The position numbers and the translations under genes were made by a program. A DNA stretch of 59,122 nt from assembly GCA_937890135.1 (NCBI GenBank), contig CALBYC010000122.1, positions 1-59,122 of the forward strand, written 5' to 3'. This document shows positions 35,036-44,746 of this stretch, in pieces (within the stretch, counting starts at the first letter, position 1; every line of letters starts with the position of its first letter). The DNA comes from an uncultured Parabacteroides sp. (lineage in GTDB: Bacteria; Bacteroidota; Bacteroidia; Bacteroidales; Tannerellaceae). Under the pieces are notes generated by a model that was given only the letters and a program-made list of their open reading frames with translations, was not told the DNA's origin and searched no databases.

Positions 35036-36067
35036 ATGAAGAAAGTAATGTTCGTTTTGTCCTTTGTGGTTGCGTTTTGCCTTGTGGGTTGTAATTCAAA
35101 TCCGGTTATAACGAAAGCTACGGGCATGATATATGACGTGATGGTCGTTATGGATAAGAACTACTGGGATGGTTCGGTCGGGGATGCCGTGCATGCCGAT
35201 TTGGAAGCCCCCGTGCCTTACCTTCCGCAAGAGGAAGCAAGCTTTGATATTTCTTACACCGCACCCGACGGTTTCGACTCGTTCATGAAATATGTCCGCA
35301 ATATCGTCATTGTGGAAATCAATCCTTCCACCTATACCAAGGTCTCTTTGAAATATGAGAACGACAGATGGGCAGCCGGTCAGGTCGTTGCCACGCTGAA
35401 AGCGCCGGATTCGACGGCTGTTGTGAGCTATTTGAAGGAGAACCCCCGCCTGCTCAGTGACTTTTTCACGACCGTGGAAATTAACAGGGCAATTGCCCTG
35501 GCCGAGAAGAACTATAGCTCGACGGTATATCAAGTATTGAAAGAGAAGCATGATTTGACCTTGAAGGTGCCAGAGAATTTTGAATTCTATAAAGACACGA
35601 CAGATTTCTTCTGGGCGACAAACAATGCCTCGACGGGCAGGATGGATGTGGTTGTGTATTCTTTCCCGTATGAGGACAAAGACACGTTCACTCCCGAATA
35701 TCTGGTAGCCAAGAGAGATTCGGTGATGAAAGCGAACTTGCCGGGAGCATTCCCTGGATCTTACATGGCAACGGAAACTCGTTTCGGTGTCGGTTATTCT
35801 GCCATAACTTTGCATGGCAAATATTGCGGCGTGATGAGAGGTCTATGGAAGATGCAGGGAGATATGATGGGAGGGCCATTTGTCAGCCATGTCCGTTTGG
35901 ACGAAACCCTCAATCGCATCGTCGTGGCTGAAGGATTTGTTTATGCTCCGGAAACAAGCAAACGCAACTATATCCGCAGGATGGAAGCCGCCCTCTTCAC
36001 CTTGCGCCTGCCGGGAGAGTTCGAACAACCGGCGGAAGCTTCATTAATGCCAGTTATTGAAAAATAA
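35036..36067 (+). CDS. DUF4837 family lipoprotein
   Basis: 343 residues with a lipoprotein signal (FVLSFVVAFCLVGC, lipidated Cys19) followed by Asn-Ser-Asn. The body has no catalytic signature that I recognise; characteristic stretches are DVMVVMDKNYWDG near the start and RIVVAEGFVYAPETSKRNYI near the end. DUF4837 proteins occur across Bacteroidetes, usually as a single envelope lipoprotein of unknown function, and often between rlmN and pdxA. Gaps of 21 and 5 bases to those genes support one transcript. Confidence 0.87.
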   Translation: MKKVMFVLSFVVAFCLVGCNSNPVITKATGMIYDVMVVMDKNYWDGSVGDAVHADLEAPVPYLPQEEASFDISYTAPDGFDSFMKYVRNIVIVEINPSTYTKVSLKYENDRWAAGQVVATLKAPDSTAVVSYLKENPRLLSDFFTTVEINRAIALAEKNYSSTVYQVLKEKHDLTLKVPENFEFYKDTTDFFWATNNASTGRMDVVVYSFPYEDKDTFTPEYLVAKRDSVMKANLPGAFPGSYMATETRFGVGYSAITLHGKYCGVMRGLWKMQGDMMGGPFVSHVRLDETLNRIVVAEGFVYAPETSKRNYIRRMEAALFTLRLPGEFEQPAEASLMPVIEK

Positions 36068-36072
36068 GATAT

Positions 36073-37176
36073 ATGGAAGAAAGAATGATAAAAGTGGGTA
36101 TAACCCATGGTGACATAAATGGCATCGGTTATGAAGTAATCTTGAAAACCTTTCAAGATTTGCGGATGACAGAATTATGTGTGCCGATTATTTATGGTTC
36201 GTCTAAGGTGGCGGCTTATCATAGGAAAGCGATGAATTTGCCTCCTGTCAACATCAATGTCATTTCACAAGCAGCTGATGCGGGCTTGAGCCGGGTGAAC
36301 TTGATAAATTGTGTCGAAGATGACATAAAGGTCGAATTGACTCAATCCACTGCGGTTGCCGGGCAAGCAGCTTACAAGGCCTTGGAAGCGGCCGTGGCTG
36401 ATTTGCGGAAAGGGGCGATTGATGTTTTGGTCACTGCGCCCATCAACAAGCATAACATACAGAATGAAACGTTCCATTTCCCGGGGCATACTGAGTACTT
36501 GGAGCAAAGTTGCGGCAATGGAAAGAAAGCGTTGATGATTCTGATGAGCGGAGAACTGCGTGTTGCCTTGGTGACCGGGCATATCCCTGTTTCGGAAATA
36601 GCATCGCACATAACAGTGGATTCCATAGTTCCCAAATTGCAGATATTCAATCAGTCGTTGAAGCAGGATTTTGCGATAGAAAAACCGCGCATAGCCGTCC
36701 TGGCTTTGAATCCTCATGCCGGCGATGCCGGGTTGATAGGGAAGGAAGAAGAGGATTGCATCAAACCTGCCATGGCCGAGGCTGAAAAAAGAGGCGTGAT
36801 GTGTTTCGGCCCGTTTCCAGCCGATGGCTTTTTCGGGGCACGGATGTATGAACAATTCGATGGCGTTCTGGCCATGTATCACGACCAAGGGCTGGCTCCA
36901 TTTAAAGCTTTGGCCATGGACGATGGGGTGAATTATACCGCAGGACTTCCCATAGTGCGTACTTCCCCGGCACATGGGACAGCTTATGATATTGCCGGTC
37001 AGGATTTAGCCTCAGAGAATTCGTTCCGCCAGGCCGTTTATGCAGCTTTGGACATTTATCGAAACCGGATGCGTTACCAAGAAGCAACGGCGCATCCTTT
37101 ACGCAAGCAGTATTTCGATAAAGGAGGAGATAATGAAAAACTGGATTTGACAAAGGAAGAGGATGAAACCATATAA
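36073..37176 (+). CDS. pdxA: 4-hydroxythreonine-4-phosphate dehydrogenase
   Basis: 367 residues; MIKVGITHGDINGIGYEVI at residue 5 is the family start, so translation may begin at 36073 or at 36085. PdxA makes the amino-ketone precursor that PdxJ turns into pyridoxine phosphate. Metal-site histidines are in HFPGHTEYL, LNPHAGDAGLIG, and MYHDQGLAPFKAL. It is the last gene of the rlmN-DUF4837-pdxA run. After the stop a 315-bp intergenic stretch begins. Confidence 0.95.
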   Translation: MEERMIKVGITHGDINGIGYEVILKTFQDLRMTELCVPIIYGSSKVAAYHRKAMNLPPVNINVISQAADAGLSRVNLINCVEDDIKVELTQSTAVAGQAAYKALEAAVADLRKGAIDVLVTAPINKHNIQNETFHFPGHTEYLEQSCGNGKKALMILMSGELRVALVTGHIPVSEIASHITVDSIVPKLQIFNQSLKQDFAIEKPRIAVLALNPHAGDAGLIGKEEEDCIKPAMAEAEKRGVMCFGPFPADGFFGARMYEQFDGVLAMYHDQGLAPFKALAMDDGVNYTAGLPIVRTSPAHGTAYDIAGQDLASENSFRQAVYAALDIYRNRMRYQEATAHPLRKQYFDKGGDNEKLDLTKEEDETI

Positions 37177-37279
37177 GTGGATAAACAAATATTATATGAA
37201 TGTAAAATAGCGTTTAAAAACTATGCCGTAAAACATGATACAGTTAATTCATATTAATTGAAGCATATTTCCAAATAAT

Positions 37280-37314
37280 TTTGTGTGTTATATAACATAA
37301 AACCTATATATTTG
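37280..37314 (+). promoter_or_regulatory. promoter of the candidate small RNA
   Basis: TTTG at 37280-37283, 23 bases, TAtaTTTG at 37307-37314. No ORF starts behind it before the terminator at 37361. Confidence 0.55.
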
Positions 37315-37320
37315 CACTGT

Positions 37321-37391
37321 GTTTTTCATGGTATTAGATTTAAGGTTAACAATGGAGATTGGTTGTCGTGATGACAACCTTTTTCTTTTTA
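37321..37391 (+). ncRNA. candidate small RNA or leader RNA upstream of uvrB
   Basis: About 70 bases between a promoter and an intrinsic terminator (GGTTGTC, GTGAT loop, GACAACC, then TTTTTCTTTTT). The stretch before the hairpin, GTTTTTCATGGTATTAGATT and on, has no usable ORF. The uvrB promoter starts just after the T run, so the RNA seems independent of uvrB or an attenuator ahead of it. Confidence 0.5.
37361..37391 (+). terminator. intrinsic terminator before the uvrB promoter
   Basis: GGTTGTC (37361-37367) pairs with GACAACC (37373-37379) around a GTGAT loop, followed by TTTTTCTTTTT. Confidence 0.85.
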
Positions 37392-37396
37392 TTACG

Positions 37397-37404
37397 TACC
37401 TTTG
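37397..37404 (+). promoter_or_regulatory. -7 box of the uvrB promoter
   Basis: TAccTTTG, a full -7 match, directly after the small-RNA terminator and 88 bases before the uvrB ATG. Confidence 0.6.
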
Positions 37405-37491
37405 TAGATGCCGAAGGGAGAGAGTACGGCCATTTGTTGTAATCTCCCAAGGAAATGGGCAAAAGTTTCATCTTATAAGATAATATTGACA

Positions 37492-39522
37492 ATGAATTTT
37501 GAATTATCTTCTCCTTTCAAGCCGACAGGCGACCAACCCGAAGCCATAGCGGCATTGGTTTCTGGATTGCAAACGGGGGTTCCTTTTCAAACACTTTTGG
37601 GGGTGACGGGTTCAGGCAAGACATTTACGATTGCCAATGTCATTAAAGAGATAAATCGACCTACTTTGATATTGAGCCATAACAAGACATTGGCTGCGCA
37701 GCTGTACTCCGAGTTCAAAGCATTTTTCCCAAATAACGCGGTTGAATATTTTGTCTCTTATTATGATTACTACCAACCTGAAGCTTATCTCCCGTCAACG
37801 GATACATATATCGAAAAAGATTTGGCCATTAACGACGAGATTGATAAGTTGAGGCTGCGTGCGACAGCATCCTTGCTTTCTGGCAGGCGAGACGTGATCG
37901 TGGTTTCTTCTGTGTCTTGCTTGTATGGTATGGCTGATCCGAGGGCTTTTGCCGAGAAAGTCACCCATATTGTGAAAGGAATGCAGATAGACCGGGATGA
38001 GTTGTTGAGACGGTTCGTTTCTGCTTTATATGTCAATAACAATTTGGATTTCAAAAGCGGTTGTTTCAGGGTCAATGGAGATACGGTGGATATTTTCCCG
38101 TCCATCGAATCCTTTGAAGGGGTGGCTTACCGTATTGAATTTTGGGGTGATGAGATAGAACGTATATCCTCTTTTGAGCCTTTGACGGGATCCGAGATTG
38201 ATGAGCAAGACGAATTGAACATTTATCCTACCAATTTGTTCGTGACAACGCAGGAGCGGATTAACCAAGCAATCGGGCAAATAGATGTGGATTTGGGAAC
38301 GCAGGTGGAATATTTGAAAGGAATAGGAAAAAACTATGAAGCCAAACGGTTGTATGAACGTGTGACATACGATGTGGAGATGATTAGGGAACTGGGACAT
38401 TGTTCCGGCATAGAAAACTATTCACGTTATTTCGATGGTCGTGCCGCAGGTGAACGTCCATTCTGCCTTTTGGATTATTTCCCGAAGGACTTCTTATTGG
38501 TGGTGGATGAAAGCCATGTGACAATTCCGCAAATACGTGCCATGTATGGAGGCGATTATGCCCGGAAGAAAAACTTGGTGGATTATGGTTTCCGTTTGCC
38601 TGCTGCAATGGACAATCGCCCTTTGACATTTGACGAATTCGAATCGTTGACTCCTACGGCAATTTACGTAAGTGCTACCCCTGCCGATTATGAATTGGAA
38701 AAGAGCGAAGGGGTAGTCGTGGATCAGGTGATCCGTCCGACTGGTTTGCTGGACCCGGTCATTGAAGTTCGTCCTACCTTGAACCAAATAGATGACTTGC
38801 TGGAGGAAATCACCCAGCGTGCGGCCAAGGATGAACGAGTTTTGGTCACTACGTTGACAAAACGTATGGCGGAAGAATTGACTACTTATATGTTGCGTAT
38901 GGGTGTCCGTTGTAATTATATCCATAGCGACGTGGATACGTTGGAGCGTGTACAAATCATGGATGATTTGCGTAAAGGGCTATTTGATGTGTTGGTTGGA
39001 GTGAATCTTTTGCGTGAAGGGCTGGATCTGCCCGAAGTATCCTTGGTGGCTATATTGGATGCGGACAAAGAAGGATTCTTGAGGTCGCATCGTTCCTTGA
39101 CTCAAACAGCGGGTAGGGCAGCGAGGAATGTAAATGGTAAAGTTATTTTTTATGCGGACAAAATCACGGACAGTATGCGCCTGACAATAGATGAGACCAA
39201 CCGCAGGCGTGAAAAGCAGATGGCGTATAACGAAAAACATGGCATTATGCCAAAGCAAGTTGTCAAGAACAGTGTCTCCTTAATTGCCGAAAAGCAGCAG
39301 AATGCAGTGCAGAATCCGTATGCTTACATTGAACCTGAACATGCGATAGTCGCTGACCCTGTGGAAGAGTATATGACGCAATCTCAATTGGAGAAGTCGA
39401 TAGAGAGGGCTAAGAAGCAGATGACCGATGCTGCGAAGAAATTGGATTTCATCGAAGCGGCGCAATTCAGGGATGAGTTGGTGCGATTGGAAGATTTATT
39501 GGCTAAGAAAAGAGAGGGATAA
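37492..39522 (+). CDS. uvrB: UvrABC excinuclease subunit B
   Basis: 676 residues from the ATG at 37492; the in-frame ATG at 37408 would add 28 residues not found in UvrB. UvrB is the damage-verifying helicase-like subunit of nucleotide excision repair. It shows the Walker A GVTGSGKT (37-44), the beta-hairpin YYDYYQPEAYLP near 89-100, Walker B DESH (339-342), the motif VI TAGRAARN, and a C-terminal UVR domain (KLDFIEAAQFRDELVRLEDL) that binds UvrC. The next gene starts one base after the stop. The long leader contains the candidate small RNA. Confidence 0.98.
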   Translation: MNFELSSPFKPTGDQPEAIAALVSGLQTGVPFQTLLGVTGSGKTFTIANVIKEINRPTLILSHNKTLAAQLYSEFKAFFPNNAVEYFVSYYDYYQPEAYLPSTDTYIEKDLAINDEIDKLRLRATASLLSGRRDVIVVSSVSCLYGMADPRAFAEKVTHIVKGMQIDRDELLRRFVSALYVNNNLDFKSGCFRVNGDTVDIFPSIESFEGVAYRIEFWGDEIERISSFEPLTGSEIDEQDELNIYPTNLFVTTQERINQAIGQIDVDLGTQVEYLKGIGKNYEAKRLYERVTYDVEMIRELGHCSGIENYSRYFDGRAAGERPFCLLDYFPKDFLLVVDESHVTIPQIRAMYGGDYARKKNLVDYGFRLPAAMDNRPLTFDEFESLTPTAIYVSATPADYELEKSEGVVVDQVIRPTGLLDPVIEVRPTLNQIDDLLEEITQRAAKDERVLVTTLTKRMAEELTTYMLRMGVRCNYIHSDVDTLERVQIMDDLRKGLFDVLVGVNLLREGLDLPEVSLVAILDADKEGFLRSHRSLTQTAGRAARNVNGKVIFYADKITDSMRLTIDETNRRREKQMAYNEKHGIMPKQVVKNSVSLIAEKQQNAVQNPYAYIEPEHAIVADPVEEYMTQSQLEKSIERAKKQMTDAAKKLDFIEAAQFRDELVRLEDLLAKKREG

Positions 39523-39523
39523 T

Positions 39524-40378
39524 ATGTTCAAGGGATTTATTTTGTGCATGCTTTGTTGTTTTGGGACAGGACTGCTTTCTGCTCATGAAGCAGGGTCGGA
39601 TAAAGATATATTCGTATCGTATATGAAAACGGTCCGAGCGGCGGAAGTACATTCTATAAGTGATCTGATGGATGAAACAGCAAAGTTCTTTTTAGGTGTT
39701 CCTTATGTGGAAATGACTTTAGAGCATGAACCCGAAAAATTGATAGTGAACTTGCGGGAATTCGACTGCATGACTTTTGTGGAAAATGTTCTTGCTTTGG
39801 CTGAAACCTATGTATCCGGTGATGCTTCTTGGCATACATTCATAAAGAACTTAGAGCATTTACGGTACAGGAATGGAGAAATAATGAACTATACATCCCG
39901 GCTGCATTATACTTCTGACTGGATATATGAAAATCAAAAAACAGGGGCTATCGTTGACATGACTCTGGAAATCGGAGGTGTGCATTTAGATATGGTTGTT
40001 TCATTCATGTCCACACATCCGGAAAATTATGTGCAATTACAAAATCATCCGGAGTATATCGAAATGATGGCAAATAAAGAGAAGGAGATAAACAGCCGCA
40101 GATACTATTATATCCCGAAAGAAGACATAGGCAAATGCGATGCACAAATCCGTACAGGAGACATTGTCTGTTTCGTATCCTCGATAAAAGGCCTGGACAT
40201 ATCGCATGTGGGCATTATCCATAAGGAAGGTGCTAAAATGACATTTATTCATGCATCAAGTAGAAAGAAAAAAGTGATTATGAATGATGAATCTCTTCAG
40301 GATTATGCTTTGAACATGAAGAAAATCAGAGGCGTTATGGTGTTGAGACCGGTTTTGTGTTTGAATGCCGGTGAATAA
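39524..40378 (+). CDS. DUF1460 family secreted NlpC/P60-like protein
   Basis: 284 residues from the ATG at 39524, one base after the uvrB stop. A Sec signal peptide (FILCMLCCFGTGLLSAHEA) ends near residue 20. The conserved REFDCMTFVENVLAL holds the likely catalytic Cys and DISHVGIIHKEGAKM a later His, the layout of a cysteine amidase/peptidase acting on peptidoglycan; DUF1460 is called N-acetylmuramoyl-L-alanine amidase-like. It is coupled to uvrB by position only. The next gene's longest frame overlaps its end by 14 bases. Confidence 0.87.
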   Translation: MFKGFILCMLCCFGTGLLSAHEAGSDKDIFVSYMKTVRAAEVHSISDLMDETAKFFLGVPYVEMTLEHEPEKLIVNLREFDCMTFVENVLALAETYVSGDASWHTFIKNLEHLRYRNGEIMNYTSRLHYTSDWIYENQKTGAIVDMTLEIGGVHLDMVVSFMSTHPENYVQLQNHPEYIEMMANKEKEINSRRYYYIPKEDIGKCDAQIRTGDIVCFVSSIKGLDISHVGIIHKEGAKMTFIHASSRKKKVIMNDESLQDYALNMKKIRGVMVLRPVLCLNAGE

Positions 40379-40431
40379 AAAATCTTTTTATGATTTAACG
40401 CTGTTTATTTTATTCATTGGGATTAATATAG

Positions 40432-40469
40432 TATTTTTGTTGTCATGTAACAATGTTTTACGACAACAT
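40432..40469 (+). promoter_or_regulatory. promoter and possible operator of the Crp-like gene
   Basis: -7 box TAttTTTG at 40432-40439. Overlapping it, TGTTGTC (40438-40444) and GACAACA (40462-40468) are perfect inverted arms 17 bases apart; inside, ATGTT (40453-40457) and AACAT (40465-40469) form a second inverted pair 7 bases apart. This fits autoregulation. Confidence 0.5.
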
Positions 40470-40490
40470 ATAACGATTGGGTATAAAACT

Positions 40491-41192
40491 GTGGATACGC
40501 ATTATAAGGAAGACATAGATTTTTCAACAAGTTTACCTGAGGTTTGGAGGCTTTTGACGGATAATGAAAGGGACATACTCCGTAAAAACTCTACGATTCA
40601 AACCTACAAAAGGAATCAATTGATTTATTGCATGGGTGATGAACCGACTGACATGATGTGCTTGTTGACAGGGAAAGTGAAAATTTTCAAAGATGGAGTA
40701 GGTGGACGTTGCCAGATTATCCGAATGGTCAAACCGATTCAATACTTTGCTTATCGTGCTTACTTCGCTCATGAAAAGTATTTGACAAGTGCCTCTGCAT
40801 TTGAAACTTCAACCATTTGTTCCATCCCCATGGACGTGGTAACGGATTTGATATACAAAAATCCTAATTTGGCAATGTTTTTTATTCGTCAGCTCTCGAT
40901 AGATTTAGGTATATCCGATGAAAGGACTGTGAATTTGACGCAGAAACATGTAAGAGGTCGTTTGGCCGAGTCTTTGTTATTCTTGAAAGATAACTATGGA
41001 CTGGAGGAGGATGGTGCTACTTTGAGCATCTATTTGGCTCGAGAAGATTTGGCCAGTTTGTCCAATATGACTACTTCTAATGCGATCAGGACATTGGCCA
41101 TGTTCGTCAACGAGCATATTCTTGCTATTGACGGGCGTAAAATCATGTTGTTGGATGTGAATCGTTTGAAGAAAATCAGCAAGTTGGGATAA
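40491..41192 (+). CDS. Crp/Fnr family transcription regulator
   Basis: 233 residues from the GTG at 40491. A longer frame opens at 40365 but its extra 42 residues are a hydrophobic stretch unlike the family and they cover a promoter, so the later start is preferred. The cyclic-nucleotide-binding-like beta roll covers about 20-130 (NQLIYCMGDEPTDMMCLLTG), a dimer helix follows, and the helix-turn-helix is AREDLASLSNMTTSNAIRTL. This places it among Crp-like regulators of Bacteroidetes with diverged effector pockets. It is convergent with kdsA. Its regulon is unknown. Inverted repeats overlap its own promoter. Confidence 0.85.
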   Translation: MDTHYKEDIDFSTSLPEVWRLLTDNERDILRKNSTIQTYKRNQLIYCMGDEPTDMMCLLTGKVKIFKDGVGGRCQIIRMVKPIQYFAYRAYFAHEKYLTSASAFETSTICSIPMDVVTDLIYKNPNLAMFFIRQLSIDLGISDERTVNLTQKHVRGRLAESLLFLKDNYGLEEDGATLSIYLAREDLASLSNMTTSNAIRTLAMFVNEHILAIDGRKIMLLDVNRLKKISKLG

Positions 41193-41220
41193 CTCATTCT
41201 TGTCTGAAATTGAGAAAGGA

Positions 41221-41253
41221 GAATGAGGATGCATGTATCCATCCTCATTCTTA
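41221..41253. terminator. two-way terminator between the Crp-like gene and kdsA
   Basis: GAATGAGGATG (41221-41231) pairs with CATCCTCATTC (41240-41250), 11 bp perfect, loop of 8, with TTATTAT after it on the plus side. Confidence 0.8.
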
Positions 41254-42057
41254 TTATCGTATCGCTTCTCTTATCCGGATTAATTTCTTCAACAATGTTT
41301 CCAGTGAATCCAGAGGTAGCATATTCGCCCCATCCGATAACGCTTGGGAGGGTTCAGGATGTGTTTCGATGAATAAACCATCAGCTCCGACGGCGATGGC
41401 TGCTTTGGCTATTGTTTCTATCAGCTTGGGCAGTCCGCCGGTAACTCCGGATGTTTGATTGGGCTGTTGGAGAGAATGTGTGGCATCCATGATAACGGGG
41501 AAACCGAATTTTTGCATGATGGGGATGCTGCGGTAGTCCACAACTAAATCAGTATATCCGAAGGTTGTGCCTCTTTCTGTCAGCATGACATTTCGATTGC
41601 CTGCGTCCACAACTTTTTGGGCAGCGAATTGCATGGCTCCCGGAGAGAGAAATTGCCCTTTCTTTATATTGACTACTTTTCCGGTTTGTGCAGCAGCCAC
41701 CAATAAGTCGGTCTGTCTACAAAGGAAAGCAGGGATTTGCAAGATATCTACATATTCAGCGGCCATGGCTGCCTCATGCGTTTCGTGAATGTCGGTTACA
41801 GTTGGTATACCGAATGTTTCGTGTACTTTGCGTAGGATTTTCAAGGCCTTTTCGTCCCCGATTCCAGTAAAAGAATCCAGTCGAGAACGGTTTGCTTTCC
41901 TGTAAGAGCCTTTGAACACATACGGAATGCTGAGTTTATTCGTTACTTCCATAATTTTTTCTGCTATTTGAAGGGCCATTTCTTCCCCCTCGATCGCACA
42001 AGGTCCAGCTAATAGGAAAAAGTTTTGTTTCCCTTTTAAATCGTCAATTGTAATCAT
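41254..42057 (-). CDS. kdsA: 3-deoxy-8-phosphooctulonate (KDO 8-P) synthase
   Basis: 267 residues. It condenses arabinose 5-phosphate and phosphoenolpyruvate into KDO 8-phosphate for the lipid A inner core. TIM-barrel marks are LLAGPCAIEG with Cys20, FKGSYRKANRSRLDSF, GTTFGYTDLVVDYR, and MDATHSLQQPN. Cys20 in place of the Asn of the E. coli enzyme indicates the metal-dependent class (established for Aquifex KDO8PS). miaA lies 3 bases upstream on the same strand, so the two form an operon with a shared promoter before miaA. Confidence 0.96.
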   Translation of the reverse strand: MITIDDLKGKQNFFLLAGPCAIEGEEMALQIAEKIMEVTNKLSIPYVFKGSYRKANRSRLDSFTGIGDEKALKILRKVHETFGIPTVTDIHETHEAAMAAEYVDILQIPAFLCRQTDLLVAAAQTGKVVNIKKGQFLSPGAMQFAAQKVVDAGNRNVMLTERGTTFGYTDLVVDYRSIPIMQKFGFPVIMDATHSLQQPNQTSGVTGGLPKLIETIAKAAIAVGADGLFIETHPEPSQALSDGANMLPLDSLETLLKKLIRIREAIR

Positions 42058-42060
42058 AAA

Positions 42061-42996
42061 TTATTTCGTGTTAGCAGTTAGCAGTTGAATCGTTTGTTCA
42101 ATCTTTTCTTCGGTAGGCCATGTCGCATCTACCCAATGGATGGTAAAACCTCGTCGCTCCATGCCTCTGAACCATGTCATTTGCCTTTTGGCAAACTGGT
42201 GGATGGCTATCTCCAATTGAGAGACCATCTCCTCGTATGTCATTTGTCCTGTGACATAAAGTGTCAGATACTTGTATTCTAATCCATAATAAATTAAATC
42301 TTCAGGGTGGACTCCGGCCTTTAGTATCTTTCGTACTTCTTCCACCATCCCTTCATCCAATCTGTCCTTCAGTCTTTTGGATATTTTAGCCCTTCTCAGT
42401 TCTCGGTCTATTTGTACCCCGATAATCAAAGAATGGATAGGAGCATATTCGTTTTTCCCAGGAGCTTCTTTCTTATAATACTCTTCAATTTCGATAGCAC
42501 GTATGGCTCGTTGGGCTGAATCTACATCCGTCTTGTTATGAAGTGTTTTGTAGGTTGCCAGTATCTTCTCTAATTCAGTCAGATTTTTCCCCTTCAAAGC
42601 ATCCCTCAGTTCTTTGTTTTTGGGGACATCCAAAAGTTTATATCCTTTCAGCACAGCTTCTATGTACATGCCCGTTCCTCCACAAAGGATAGGAATCTTT
42701 TGCTTTGCTTTGATTGATTCGAAAACTTTATGGAAATCGTGCTGGTATTCGAATACATTATATTTATAACCCGGATTGCAGATGTCTATCAAATGGTAAG
42801 GAATTTTTTTCCCACCTACCATATAGTCTGCCAAATCCTTCCCGGTCCCGATGTCCATGGAACGGTAGATTTGCCTGGAGTCCCCGCTGATAATCTCCGT
42901 GTCCAAACGTGCAGCCAAGGCTGCGGCCAAAGATGTTTTGCCGGATGCGGTGGGGCCTATGATTGTTATCAGTTCATATTTCTCTTTATTTTCCAT
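42061..42996 (-). CDS. miaA: tRNA dimethylallyltransferase
   Basis: 311 residues from the ATG at 42996; a longer open frame reaches 43119 but has no family resemblance. MiaA puts an isopentenyl group on A37 of tRNAs reading UNN codons. It has the P-loop IIGPTASGKTS (14-22), catalytic Asp39 in SGDSRQIYR, and GTGKDL. kdsA follows after 3 bases. A -7 box lies only 5-12 bases before the ATG, so the transcript may be leaderless. Confidence 0.95.
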   Translation of the reverse strand: MENKEKYELITIIGPTASGKTSLAAALAARLDTEIISGDSRQIYRSMDIGTGKDLADYMVGGKKIPYHLIDICNPGYKYNVFEYQHDFHKVFESIKAKQKIPILCGGTGMYIEAVLKGYKLLDVPKNKELRDALKGKNLTELEKILATYKTLHNKTDVDSAQRAIRAIEIEEYYKKEAPGKNEYAPIHSLIIGVQIDRELRRAKISKRLKDRLDEGMVEEVRKILKAGVHPEDLIYYGLEYKYLTLYVTGQMTYEEMVSQLEIAIHQFAKRQMTWFRGMERRGFTIHWVDATWPTEEKIEQTIQLLTANTK

Positions 42997-43000
42997 AAAG

Positions 43001-43008
43001 CAAAGGTA
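43001..43008 (-). promoter_or_regulatory. -7 box just before miaA
   Basis: Minus-strand TAccTTTG, a full -7 match, ending 4 bases before the miaA ATG. Normal spacing would start RNA at or next to the start codon. Confidence 0.5.
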
Positions 43009-43125
43009 TGTATTTTCTATCAAAGGATGCTTTCTTTTATTAAATACATGGGGTTCTGTTGGGTAAATTCTATGGTGAATGGTCAGGCATTTTTGCATAG
43101 ACAATGGCAATGGGTACATATAGAA

Positions 43126-43156
43126 ACAAAAAAGGCTGCTTTGGAAAAAGCAGCCT
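43126..43156 (-). terminator. intrinsic terminator of gapA
   Basis: On the minus strand AGGCTGCTT pairs with AAGCAGCCT, followed by TTTTTTGTTT. It begins 22 bases after the gapA stop. Confidence 0.9.
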
Positions 43157-43178
43157 CGAAACTATTAATCTTAAGTGA

Positions 43179-44201
<1,023 letters not shown>

Positions 44202-44275
44202 TTATATGTGTTTATTAATAATATTATCTATTATCCTTGTCGTCAAGGAGTTTTTTCCCCTCGCTTTATCGACTG

Positions 44276-44283
44276 CAAATTTA
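44276..44283 (-). promoter_or_regulatory. -7 box of the gapA promoter
   Basis: Minus-strand TAaaTTTG matches TAnnTTTG, about 85 bases before the gapA ATG. Confidence 0.55.
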
Positions 44284-44350
44284 GTTATGTTTTTTATTTA
44301 TGAATTCAATTTCGGATGAAAATATATTGCTTCTAACATAAATTAAAACT

Positions 44351-44746
44351 TTATTCTGTCTTGTCATTCTTCTCTTTAGCCTTTGGCTTGAATAAGTTGG
44401 TTATTCGTTTTTGGACAAGCTTGATTCCGAATGAAATCAACAAGGGCTGTATGATTTCCCATGCAACAGGCATTAGGGCTTTCCCGAGTGATAAATAATC
44501 GCGCATTTGCAGCGTCATTGACGGGGTTGTTGCCTTTTGTTCCGTTTCCGTTGCCGTACATTTGCTTTTAGGCTTCGAAGGAAACAACATTGATGAGAAC
44601 CCTGACAACAGTAAATGCCCAGCATTGGCTTGTAGAAAAGTGAAAGTCTTGTTTAATTTCTCTTCTTGTTTTTGGCAAGCTTCTTTGATTTGCTGTTTTT
44701 CAGTGCGCAGCCTCTCGAGAGGGGTCGGTTGGGGTTGATTTTTCAT
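44351..44746 (-). CDS. hypothetical protein, third gene of a membrane cassette
   Basis: 131 residues from the ATG at 44746. Not recognised. The N-terminal third is charged and likely coiled-coil (RLRTEKQQIKEACQKQEEKL), the middle has weakly hydrophobic patches (AGHLLLSGFSSMLF; ALMPVAWEIIQPLLISFGIK), and the C-terminus is Lys-rich. The start overlaps the end of the holin-like gene by 47 bases, so the two are translated from one mRNA. Its place behind YtxH and DUF1469-type genes suggests an envelope role; this is inference from context only. Confidence 0.7.
   Translation of the reverse strand: MKNQPQPTPLERLRTEKQQIKEACQKQEEKLNKTFTFLQANAGHLLLSGFSSMLFPSKPKSKCTATETEQKATTPSMTLQMRDYLSLGKALMPVAWEIIQPLLISFGIKLVQKRITNLFKPKAKEKNDKTE

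Larger units (their letters stand above)
37177..37491. other. 315-bp intergenic region between pdxA and uvrB
   Basis: No gene. It is A/T-rich to about 37280, then carries a promoter (-7 at 37307), a short transcribed stretch ending in a strong terminator (37361-37391), then a second -7 box (37397) for uvrB. Confidence 0.7.
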
